Source: GCA-002708145 sp045562755 (GTDB lineage: Bacteria; Chloroflexota; Dehalococcoidia; Lucifugimonadales; Lucifugimonadaceae). From it: a stretch of 64,000 nucleotides of DNA. Position numbers and translations under genes: made by a program. The notes beneath the pieces were generated by a model that saw nothing but the letters and a program-made list of their open reading frames with translations, was not told the origin of the DNA and made no database searches. Each line of letters starts with the position of its first letter. The stretch's first letter is position 1. Shown here piece after piece: positions 43,936-51,842 of this stretch. The stretch is from the NCBI GenBank assembly GCA_045562755.1, contig JBJKVF010000004.1, forward strand, positions 92,616-156,615, written 5' to 3'.

Positions 43936-44793
43936 TTGTCATACAAGTACATAAAAAGTATAGAAAAATTAAGTAATGTTGTTTTTATTGCTGCCTGGTC
44001 TGGTTGGTCAGATGCTGCAGAATCAGCTACTAAATCTTTGAAAGAAATAATAAATCAAACGAATGCAAAAAAATTTGCATCTATAGATTCTGAAAAATAT
44101 TATGTATATTCTGAAAATCGACCTTATGTCTCAAACACTAATAATGGTGATAGAAAACTATCATGGCCTAAGAATGAATTTTATTATTATAAATCTAAGG
44201 GTAAAAATGATATTATTTTTTTTCTTGGTACCGAACCAAACCTTATGTGGAATGAATATATAAAGTTATTAATGCAAGTAATAACAGATAATTCAGCAGA
44301 ACTAGTTATTAATGTTGGTTCATTGCTAAGTTCAGTACCTCATACACGTCCAACTAGAGTAACTGCATCAATGTTAACTAAAAATGAAAAATATCTTGAT
44401 TTAGACTACCCTAAACCAAATTATGAAGGACCAGCTGGAATTACATCTGTCTTATCAGACTATTGTTCTTCACGAAATATACCTTCAATTAGTATTTGGG
44501 GGCACGCTCCTCATTACCTGCAAATTCCTCATAATCCAACTCTTACATTAAATATTTTGAAAGAAATTTCTAAAGTAATAGATATTGATATAGATTATAG
44601 TGACATTCAAAAAGATTCACAAAACTTTAATGATAATTTGCAAAATGCTTTATCAGATCAAAATGACATACAAAAATATGTAGAAAAACTTGAGGAAAGA
44701 TACGATTCTGAAGAAGAGGTTAAATTAAACCCTGAACCAAAAATTATAATTGATGAATTAGAAAACTTTTTACGAGATCAAAGAGGCCAATAA
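43936..44793 (+). CDS. PAC2 family protein (proteasome assembly chaperone-like)
   Basis: A 285-residue protein of the PAC2 family, known from archaea, actinobacteria and Chloroflexota. AAWSGWSDAAESATKSL near 18-34, VINVGSLLSSVPHTRPTRVTA (near 128-148), GPAGITSVLSDYC near 176 and ISIWGHAPHYLQ near 197-208 are characteristic. The C-terminal 60 residues are acidic and helical. The start is a TTG (43,936) with TAGGAG seven bases before it. No proteasome gene is in the window. It precedes tyrA, aroA and gmk, with 46 bases before tyrA. Confidence 0.88.
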   Translation: MSYKYIKSIEKLSNVVFIAAWSGWSDAAESATKSLKEIINQTNAKKFASIDSEKYYVYSENRPYVSNTNNGDRKLSWPKNEFYYYKSKGKNDIIFFLGTEPNLMWNEYIKLLMQVITDNSAELVINVGSLLSSVPHTRPTRVTASMLTKNEKYLDLDYPKPNYEGPAGITSVLSDYCSSRNIPSISIWGHAPHYLQIPHNPTLTLNILKEISKVIDIDIDYSDIQKDSQNFNDNLQNALSDQNDIQKYVEKLEERYDSEEEVKLNPEPKIIIDELENFLRDQRGQ

Positions 44794-44839
44794 TTAAATT
44801 ATTTTTTTGATTAAGTAATTTTATAAAGAAGGGAATTAT

Positions 44840-45868
44840 ATGATAAATATTACAATTATAGGATTAGGCCCATTAGGAACTTCTATTGGATTCGCATTGA
44901 GAAAATATTGTAATAATCTTGACACCATTATAGGTTATGATTTGTCCAATAAGAATCAAGATTTTGCAAAAAAAAATCAAGCTGTTGATAAAACTGAATG
45001 GAGTATAAAAAAGTCTGTTTCTGACTCTGATTTAATATTTATATGTGTACCTACAGGAAAAGTTTATGAAGTCTTAAATGATATTAGTGATTCAACAAAA
45101 CCAGGTGCTATAATTTGTGATACTTCTACTGCAAAAAGGGCATGCATTAATTGGGTTGATAAATTATTTACTAATCGAATATCTTATATAGGTATAAATC
45201 CACTGACAACTGCAGCTTTGAAAACTCAAAATGACTCTTCACCAGATGCTTTTCATGGTGCTAAATGTGCAGTTGTTTTAGGGAAAAATGCTTCTAAGGA
45301 ATCAATAGATACTATTACATCAATTTTAGAATCTTTTGGTTCAAATCTTTTATTTATGGACCCAGATGAACATGATTCATTTGCTGTTGCAACTTCAACT
45401 TTACCTTCCATTACTGCAGCGGCAATGATTAATTCCGTTAGTGAATCACCCGCTTGGCCTGAGATAAGTAATTTTGTTGGTACAAATTTTGATTTAGCTA
45501 CAATCTCAGCTAGTTTTGATCCAGCCTCAACCCAAGGCGCATCATTGGTAAATCCTGATTTATTAATTTATTGGATCGATCAAGTAATAAATCATCTCAA
45601 CATAATGAAATCATCTTTAGGTGATATAGAAGATCGCCATTCACATGAAGGAAAATTGGCTGACAGTTTAGTAAATGCATGGGAAGAACGCCTTAGATTA
45701 GAGATAGGTGTTGCTGATAAAAGGAGAGAAAAATACAAACGTGAACCTTTACCTACTTCCTCTGAGAGTATGATGGGATTATTTTTTGGTAATAAAGTAG
45801 CATCAGCAATGACAAGAAATGAAGAAAATAAAGATGAGAGTAACTACGACAGAAGAAAGTTAAAATAA
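44840..45868 (+). CDS. tyrA: Prephenate dehydrogenase-family protein (TyrA-like)
   Basis: NAD(P)-dependent enzyme of tyrosine biosynthesis, likely converting prephenate to 4-hydroxyphenylpyruvate. The 342-residue protein has GLGPLG (8-13) and the PD family features CVPTGKVYEV and a final helical dimer domain. The catalytic His motif SHLPH usual for TyrA reads TSTLPS here (about residues 190-195), so the active-site His is replaced and the assignment is only family-level. It lies one base before aroA, in the tyrA-aroA order common in Chloroflexota. A strong AAGGGAA ribosome site precedes it. Confidence 0.75.
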   Translation: MINITIIGLGPLGTSIGFALRKYCNNLDTIIGYDLSNKNQDFAKKNQAVDKTEWSIKKSVSDSDLIFICVPTGKVYEVLNDISDSTKPGAIICDTSTAKRACINWVDKLFTNRISYIGINPLTTAALKTQNDSSPDAFHGAKCAVVLGKNASKESIDTITSILESFGSNLLFMDPDEHDSFAVATSTLPSITAAAMINSVSESPAWPEISNFVGTNFDLATISASFDPASTQGASLVNPDLLIYWIDQVINHLNIMKSSLGDIEDRHSHEGKLADSLVNAWEERLRLEIGVADKRREKYKREPLPTSSESMMGLFFGNKVASAMTRNEENKDESNYDRRKLK

Positions 45869-45869
45869 A

Positions 45870-47183
45870 TTGTCCGTAACTATTAGGAAGCCTAAAAAAC
45901 TAATTGGAGAAATTACCGTTCCAGGTGATAAATCTATCTCTCATAGAGCTGTGATTTTTAATTCTATGGCCAAGCCAAATAGAATTTCCATCAGAAACTT
46001 TTTGCCTGGAGAAGATTGTTATTCAACAATTAATATTATGAGACAATTAGGTGTTGATATTAGTATTGAAAATGATAAAAATAACTCACCGATAATTTTA
46101 GTAAATGGAGTTGGAATTCATGGCTTTAAGGAACCGGTAGATATATTAAATTGTGGTAATAGTGGTACTACTACTAGACTTATATCTGGAGCTTTAGCTG
46201 GACGAGATTTTATTTCCGTATTATCAGGAGACCACTCACTTAATTCCAGACCTATGGGCAGAATTATTCAACCTTTGTCACAAATGGGAGCTAATATTTA
46301 TGGTCGTAAAAATAATACTTTTGCTCCATTAATATTCACTGGTGGTTTACTTAAATCTATTGATTATATAATGCCAGTAGCTTCTGCTCAAATAAAATCT
46401 TGTATCATACTTGCCGCATTAAGAGCATCAGGACCTACTAATATTATTCAAAAAGCAATATCACGTGATCATAGTGAAAGAATGTTATTAGCCATGGGTT
46501 CTAAAATTTCACAGAATGACTTAAATATTTGCATAGAGCCCTCGGAATTAGATTCTATTGATGTTGAAGTGCCTGGAGATATAAGTAGTGCAGCTTTCTG
46601 GATGATAGCTGGGGTGTGTCATCCAGACTCTGAAATCTTATTGAAAAATGTAGGAATAAATAAAACAAGAAGTGGTATAGTCACAATACTTGAGAGCATG
46701 AAAGCTGACATTAAGATACTTAACAAAAGAGATATTGCAGGTGAACCTATAGGGGATATTTATGTTAAGACTAGTAACTTACACGCTACTGAAATTTCTG
46801 GGGAAATAATCCCTTTATTGATAGATGAAATCCCTATAATTGCTCTTGCTGCTTCATTTGCAAATGGAATAACTCAAATTAAAAATGCTGAAGAATTAAG
46901 AGTTAAAGAATCTGACAGAATAAATACAACAGTTAATTTTCTTAAATCATGCGGTGTAGAAATAGAAGCTACTTCGGATGGAATGATAATTACTGGTAAC
47001 CCAGATAGCTCTCTTAAGTATGGTTCATACACAAGTGATATGGATCACAGAATAACAATGATGATGGCGATAGCAGGAATATTATCTAATGAAGGTATAA
47101 AAATACTAGATGATGAAACTGCGAGTGTTTCATATCCGAATTTTTGGGATACAATTTCAAAATTAGGTGTTGAAATTGAATAA
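45870..47183 (+). CDS. aroA: 5-enolpyruvylshikimate-3-phosphate synthase
   Basis: Transfers enolpyruvyl from PEP to shikimate-3-phosphate. The 437-residue protein has the family start GDKSISHRAVIFNSMA near 19-34, NCGNSGTTTRLISG near 94-107, RPMGRII near 126-132 (with the phosphoenolpyruvate Arg), and RVKESDRI near 345-352. It starts at a TTG (45,870) with the tyrA stop at 45,868, and its end overlaps the gmk start. The substrate is made by aroE/aroK, which lie at 1-2,535, so the aromatic pathway genes are at both ends of this window. Confidence 0.96.
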   Translation: MSVTIRKPKKLIGEITVPGDKSISHRAVIFNSMAKPNRISIRNFLPGEDCYSTINIMRQLGVDISIENDKNNSPIILVNGVGIHGFKEPVDILNCGNSGTTTRLISGALAGRDFISVLSGDHSLNSRPMGRIIQPLSQMGANIYGRKNNTFAPLIFTGGLLKSIDYIMPVASAQIKSCIILAALRASGPTNIIQKAISRDHSERMLLAMGSKISQNDLNICIEPSELDSIDVEVPGDISSAAFWMIAGVCHPDSEILLKNVGINKTRSGIVTILESMKADIKILNKRDIAGEPIGDIYVKTSNLHATEISGEIIPLLIDEIPIIALAASFANGITQIKNAEELRVKESDRINTTVNFLKSCGVEIEATSDGMIITGNPDSSLKYGSYTSDMDHRITMMMAIAGILSNEGIKILDDETASVSYPNFWDTISKLGVEIE

Positions 47184-47751
47184 AAAATCATTATTAGTTG
47201 TCATATCAGGTCCTTCGGGGGTTGGTAAAGACGTAATCATAGAAGAAATGATAAATCAAAATCCCAAAGACTATCATTTTACTATCACTGCAACTACAAG
47301 AAATCCTAGAGAAAATGAAAAAAATGGGATAAATCATTATTTTTTATCAATTAAGGAATTTACGTTGATGATTGAAAATAATGAATTATTAGAGTGGGCT
47401 AAAGTTTATGGAAATTATTATGGTGTACCCAAAAAACAAGTAAATGAAGCACTTCAAGCTGGGAATCATGTGATTATAAGAGTTGATGTTCAAGGTGCAA
47501 AAAGAATTAAGGTAGTTATGCCTCAAGCTATTTTGATTTTTGTACATCCTCCAAATATGGAGATTTTAAAAAATCATCTTATTACAAGAGGTGTAAATTC
47601 GGATAATGATATATCACTTAGATTATCTGAAGCTAAAAAAGAAATACCTCAGTCAAGTTTTTTTGAATATTCCATAATTAATCAAGAAGATAGATTACTA
47701 GAAACAGTTGAAGAAATATACAAAATTATATCTAAGGAATCTTTGTTATAA
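47167..47751 (+). CDS. gmk: Guanylate kinase
   Basis: Phosphorylates GMP to GDP. The 194-residue protein has the P-loop SGPSGVGKD (14-22), GMP-binding ATTRNPRENEKNGINHYF near 43-60 and GNYYGVPKKQV near 81-91 (Tyr and Pro conserved), followed by RVDVQGAKRIK. The start is a GTG (47,167) inside the end of aroA; a TTG at 47,176 is an alternative three codons further on. The coupling with aroA is not functional and probably reflects gene packing. The usual partner rpoZ is not next to it. Confidence 0.93.
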   Translation: MLKLNKKSLLVVISGPSGVGKDVIIEEMINQNPKDYHFTITATTRNPRENEKNGINHYFLSIKEFTLMIENNELLEWAKVYGNYYGVPKKQVNEALQAGNHVIIRVDVQGAKRIKVVMPQAILIFVHPPNMEILKNHLITRGVNSDNDISLRLSEAKKEIPQSSFFEYSIINQEDRLLETVEEIYKIISKESLL

Positions 47752-47806
47752 TTTATTCATTCATTATTCACTAAATATAATAGGGAAAGATAAATAAAAT
47801 AAAGTT

Positions 47807-48946
47807 ATGAATAAAATTTTAGTTGCACCACAACAATTTAAAGAAAGTCTTTCTGGCTCTGAGATAGCTATTGCTATGGAGAATGGCTTGAAGAAAGTAT
47901 GGCCTGATTCTAAAGTAACAAAAATTCCAGTTGCTGATGGTGGAGATGGAACCTTAGAAACATTAGTTCACAATTCAAATGGTGAAATTAAAAATACAAT
48001 AATTGATAATTCTAATTTTGAAAAACACAAAACAGAATGGGGTGCTCTTGGAGATAAAGAAACAGCGGTAATTGAAGTGGCGAGAATTATTGGTTTATCT
48101 AAAATTTCAGAAGAAAAAAGAAATGTAATGAAAGCTTCAACTTACGGTGTTGGTTCTGTTATGAAGGAAGCCTTAGATTTAGGTTATAGAAAATTTGTTA
48201 TTCCTGTTGGTGGAAGTGCTACAAATGATGGTGGCGCCGGCTTATTACAAGCTTTAGGTGTTTCCTTGAAAGATAAATCAGGTAAAGAACTTCCATATGG
48301 AGGATTCGCTCTTTCTTCATTAGAACATATAGATATATCAAATATGGACGAAAGAATGAAAGAATCTACAATAATGGTTGCTTGTGATGTAAATAACCCT
48401 TTATATGGTTCAAGAGGAGCTAGCGCTATCTATGGTCCACAAAAAGGTGCTTCATATGAGCAGGTTCAATTACTAGATGAAGCATTAATGAAATTTTCAG
48501 AGACTATTAAGAAAGATTTAGGTATAGATGTATCAAATATACCTGGTGCAGGAGCATCGGGTGGGCTGGGTGCTGGACTAATGGCTTTTTTCTCTTCAGA
48601 ACTCCGATTGGGCTCTGATATAGTATTAGAAATTTTAAATATTGAAAAATATATTTCTGAATCTGACTTAATTATTGTTGGAGAAGGGCAAGTTGATAGA
48701 TCTACTGTTTTTAATAAATCCCCTGTTGCTGTTTCAAGAATAGCTAAAAAATATAATAAGCCAGTAATTTGTATAGCAGGTTCTTTAGGAGCTGGATTCA
48801 AGGAAGTTCATTCTCACGGAATAGATGCAGTATTTTCTTTAGTTAATAGACCAATGTCTATACAAAATGCTATGAAGGATACTGCAAGATTAGTTGAAAT
48901 TGCTACAGAACAAGCTTGCAGATCAATTAATATTCAATTTAGCTAG
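47807..48946 (+). CDS. Glycerate 2-kinase (GarK/GlxK type)
   Basis: Phosphorylates D-glycerate to 2-phosphoglycerate. The 379-residue protein has the class hallmark start VAPQQFKESLSGSEIA near 5-20, DGGDGTLETL near 44-53, VGGSATNDGGAGLLQALGV near 138-156, GAGASGGLGAG near 245-255 and VGEGQVDRST near 285-294. It is a complete family member. It sits between gmk and the divergently ending LarA gene, which overlaps its last eight bases. It can take glycerate released from sugar acids or photorespiration-like glycolate routes, which suits the mandelate-racemase-family and hydroxyacid enzymes in the window. Confidence 0.9.
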   Translation: MNKILVAPQQFKESLSGSEIAIAMENGLKKVWPDSKVTKIPVADGGDGTLETLVHNSNGEIKNTIIDNSNFEKHKTEWGALGDKETAVIEVARIIGLSKISEEKRNVMKASTYGVGSVMKEALDLGYRKFVIPVGGSATNDGGAGLLQALGVSLKDKSGKELPYGGFALSSLEHIDISNMDERMKESTIMVACDVNNPLYGSRGASAIYGPQKGASYEQVQLLDEALMKFSETIKKDLGIDVSNIPGAGASGGLGAGLMAFFSSELRLGSDIVLEILNIEKYISESDLIIVGEGQVDRSTVFNKSPVAVSRIAKKYNKPVICIAGSLGAGFKEVHSHGIDAVFSLVNRPMSIQNAMKDTARLVEIATEQACRSINIQFS

Positions 48947-50198
48947 AAACAATAGGTATTGTCTGAGGCCCTTCAGGTAATATACAAATACTAGGTTTGG
49001 TAATTTTGGATGATAGTTCCATTACTAGCTGTTCTACATTGTCTGTGTAAATTAAATGAGCATCACTAACATCTTTTTCATTAAGTTTTGAAAATAGATA
49101 AATTTTTGTTTTATTCTGTATTTGAGATTGTATTTGAAATTGCCATTGATCGGGAATTTTAGTGTCATTAACTTTTATATATTTTAGAAATTCCTTGGGA
49201 TTTTTGTGCATCTTAAGTAATTTTTCATAATTGCTTGTATAGGGAAACCCATCGATACATTCTGAAACTGAAATTATTGAACCCCCAGGTTTGGTAATTT
49301 GGGCAGCTGCTGAAATACCTTTTATAGATTGATATATATTTTGGTCCAAAGGGTATCCAGAGTTTGATGTAATAACAATGTCATAAAGTCTATCAGTTTT
49401 TTGCATGGCATTTTTTTTTACATAAATACATGCTGATTTATGTTCATCTTCAATATTTCCTGAAAAAACGTTAGTAATTTGATTTTTTCTATTCAAAGTT
49501 AGATCTATTGAAAAATCAGGTTTAGCTATGTTTGATATTTCAAGAATTTCCTCATGGATAGGATTACCATTAGTAATTCCCCAAGTTGAATTTTTGTTTA
49601 TTATTCTTTCATAATTATGAAGAGTCGTTATAGTATCAATGCCAGCAAGACCAGGTGCAATCATTTTCGGTCCACCAGAAAAGCCTGCAAAAAAGTGCGG
49701 TTCTACAAAACCTGTTGTGATTTTTAAGTCACAACTAATCCACAATTTATTGAGTTCAATTGGTGTTTTTTTACTTGTCTTGCCTATAAAATCTAAATCT
49801 TGTGAGTTTTCAGAATTATGATTTATAACTGTTACTTTTGATAATATTTCTTCATCGAACATTTCATCTATTTCTGATACATTTGATTGTCTGTGACTTC
49901 CAGTAGCAATAAAAATTAATAGATCATCTTTTAATATTCCTTGAAATTTATTTATTATTGTTCTAATTACTTCATTTCTTGGTTGAGCTCTTGTATGATC
50001 GCAGACAGAAACTCCAACAATCATACCTTTCTTATATAAGGATTCTAATGGTTTAGAATTTATTGGATTAGATGTTGAGTCAAATATGGCTTTATATGGA
50101 TTAGATAACTCTTTGCTTTGCAATGGACGTAAAACAGTTGAGTGATCTGGTAAATTCATATAAATGCCATTTTTACCATAATCTATTTTTATTTTCAT
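48939..50198 (-). CDS. larA: Nickel-dependent lactate racemase-family protein (LarA-like)
   Basis: LarA family enzymes racemise or epimerise 2-hydroxy acids using a nickel-pincer nucleotide. The 419-residue protein has the catalytic pieces in place: DHTRAQPR (67-74, substrate Arg), ATGSHRQ with H102, and EPHFFAGFSGGPKMIAPG with H168 and K178, the lysine that covalently holds the cofactor. It converges on glycerate kinase with an eight-base overlap. The cofactor genes larB, larC and larE are not in the window, but a NiCoT-like transporter is (30,080). The natural substrate may be lactate or another 2-hydroxy acid. Confidence 0.88.
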   Translation of the reverse strand: MKIKIDYGKNGIYMNLPDHSTVLRPLQSKELSNPYKAIFDSTSNPINSKPLESLYKKGMIVGVSVCDHTRAQPRNEVIRTIINKFQGILKDDLLIFIATGSHRQSNVSEIDEMFDEEILSKVTVINHNSENSQDLDFIGKTSKKTPIELNKLWISCDLKITTGFVEPHFFAGFSGGPKMIAPGLAGIDTITTLHNYERIINKNSTWGITNGNPIHEEILEISNIAKPDFSIDLTLNRKNQITNVFSGNIEDEHKSACIYVKKNAMQKTDRLYDIVITSNSGYPLDQNIYQSIKGISAAAQITKPGGSIISVSECIDGFPYTSNYEKLLKMHKNPKEFLKYIKVNDTKIPDQWQFQIQSQIQNKTKIYLFSKLNEKDVSDAHLIYTDNVEQLVMELSSKITKPSICILPEGPQTIPIVSS

Positions 50199-50297
50199 AA
50201 TATTTAAAATGCCTTTATTGAATAAAAAAAAATTATTGAAGTTGATATTATAAAGTTGATAAAATAATTATATAACATTTTAAGCTAAAAAATTTTT

Positions 50298-51509
50298 ATG
50301 ATAAAAGACAAGTTTGATGTAGTAATTATAGGAGCAGGGATTATAGGTCTAGCTACTGCTCTAAAATTACTTCAAAAAAAACCCAAAATAAAATTAGGAA
50401 TTGTAGAAAAAGATTCAATAGTTGGACAACAACAAAGTGGTCATAACTCAGGTGTAATACATTCTGGTATTTATTATAAGCCTGGGTCATTTAAAGCGAA
50501 TTTTTGTGTCGCCGGCAGAAAAAGTATGACTGATTATTGTCTAGAAAACGAAATTCCAGTATGGACTTGCGGTAAATTAATTATGGCTACTGATGAAGCA
50601 TCTGAATCCCGCCTAGATGAGCTTGAGCAGAGAGGCAAAGCTAATAACGTAGAAGGTTTAAGATTAGTTGGTAAAGATGAAATAAAGGAAATAGAACCTC
50701 ATGTAAATGCAACTAAGGCTTTGTACGCCCCTAAAACAGGAATTGTTGACTATACTAAGGTTTCTTACTCTTATTATGAGAAAATTCTTAGTTTGTCTGG
50801 TAATGTTTTTCTTTCAACTAAAGTAATAGGTTTTCAAAGAGATAATGAAATTTCTGTAATAAAGACAGACAAAGGGGATATTAAATCTAAATATGTAATT
50901 AATTGCGCAGGTCTTCATTCAGACATTATTGCTGAAACAATGGAAGTAAAATCTGATGTTAGAATAATACCTTTTCGCGGAGAGTATTACAAATTATCAA
51001 AAAAAAGTGAACATTTAGTTAAGGGATTAATTTATCCTGTGCCAGATCCAGCTTTTCCATTCCTCGGTGTCCATTTAACCCAAACAATGAAGGGATGGGT
51101 CGAAGCTGGTCCTAACGCTGTATTAGCATGGAAAAAAGAAGGTTATTCCAAAACTGATTTTTCTATATCAGATGCTTTGAGAACTTTATCTTTTAAGGGT
51201 TTTTGGAAATTATCACTTAGGGATTGGAAAACTGGTTTATGGGAAATAAATAGATCTCTAAGAAAAAGTGTATTTCTTAATAGTTTGCAAAAATTAGTTC
51301 CAGAATTAAAGTTAGATGATCTCTCAGGTAAAGGCTCAGGTGTGAGAGCTCAAGCTGTAGATACTAATGGGAATCTCATTGATGACTTTAAGATTATTGA
51401 ACATGAAAAAGCTATACATGTACTAAATGCACCATCTCCAGGAGCAACAGCATCACTGATAATCGGTGATCATATTTCTAATATAGCTGAGAGAAATTTT
51501 ACTTTATAA
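50298..51509 (+). CDS. lhgO: L-2-hydroxyglutarate oxidase-family FAD protein
   Basis: FAD-linked dehydrogenase that oxidises L-2-hydroxyglutarate and passes electrons to the quinone pool. The 403-residue protein has GAGIIGLATALKLL (12-25) for FAD, SGHNSGVIHSGIYYKPGS near 49-66 and GKGSGVRAQAVDTNGNLIDDF near 349-369, all strongly LhgO-like. No membrane segment is obvious. It is divergent from larA by 99 bases and ends in TTATAA shared with the convergent trxA gene. It fits a theme of hydroxyacid oxidation in the region. The alternative is a related FAD glycerol-3-phosphate or D-amino acid oxidase, which I think less likely. Confidence 0.92.
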   Translation: MIKDKFDVVIIGAGIIGLATALKLLQKKPKIKLGIVEKDSIVGQQQSGHNSGVIHSGIYYKPGSFKANFCVAGRKSMTDYCLENEIPVWTCGKLIMATDEASESRLDELEQRGKANNVEGLRLVGKDEIKEIEPHVNATKALYAPKTGIVDYTKVSYSYYEKILSLSGNVFLSTKVIGFQRDNEISVIKTDKGDIKSKYVINCAGLHSDIIAETMEVKSDVRIIPFRGEYYKLSKKSEHLVKGLIYPVPDPAFPFLGVHLTQTMKGWVEAGPNAVLAWKKEGYSKTDFSISDALRTLSFKGFWKLSLRDWKTGLWEINRSLRKSVFLNSLQKLVPELKLDDLSGKGSGVRAQAVDTNGNLIDDFKIIEHEKAIHVLNAPSPGATASLIIGDHISNIAERNFTL

Positions 51510-51827
51510 AGATTTTTCAATTCTTTCAACAAGTATATTTTTACCGACTGCTCCTACAATTTGATCAACCGGAGCACCATTTTTGAATATCATTAAGGTT
51601 GGTATACTTCTTATTCCATAATTTGTTGATATACCAGGATTAGTATCAACATCAACTTTAGCAAAAGACATTTTTCCATCATATTCAGCAGCTAATTCTT
51701 CTACTACTGGGGCGATCATTTTACATGGGCCACACCATTCTGCCCAAAAATCAACTAAAACAGGCATATCTGAATCAAGAACTTTATCCTTAAAGCTTTC
51801 TTCTGTAATTTCAATTGGTTTAGTCAT
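51504..51827 (-). CDS. trxA: Thioredoxin
   Basis: Small disulfide reductase of 107 residues with the active site WCGPCK (C32 and C35), DFWAEWCGPCKMIAPV and the cis-Pro segment IRSIPTLMIFKNGAPV near 71-86. It is preceded by TGGAGG on the minus strand before the ATG at 51,827. The gene lies downstream of nuoG by 15 bases on the same strand, so it is the last gene of the nuoE-F-G-trxA unit in minus direction. Its end shares TTATAA with lhgO. Confidence 0.97.
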   Translation of the reverse strand: MTKPIEITEESFKDKVLDSDMPVLVDFWAEWCGPCKMIAPVVEELAAEYDGKMSFAKVDVDTNPGISTNYGIRSIPTLMIFKNGAPVDQIVGAVGKNILVERIEKSL

Positions 51828-51842
51828 TTATTCCTCCATTAT

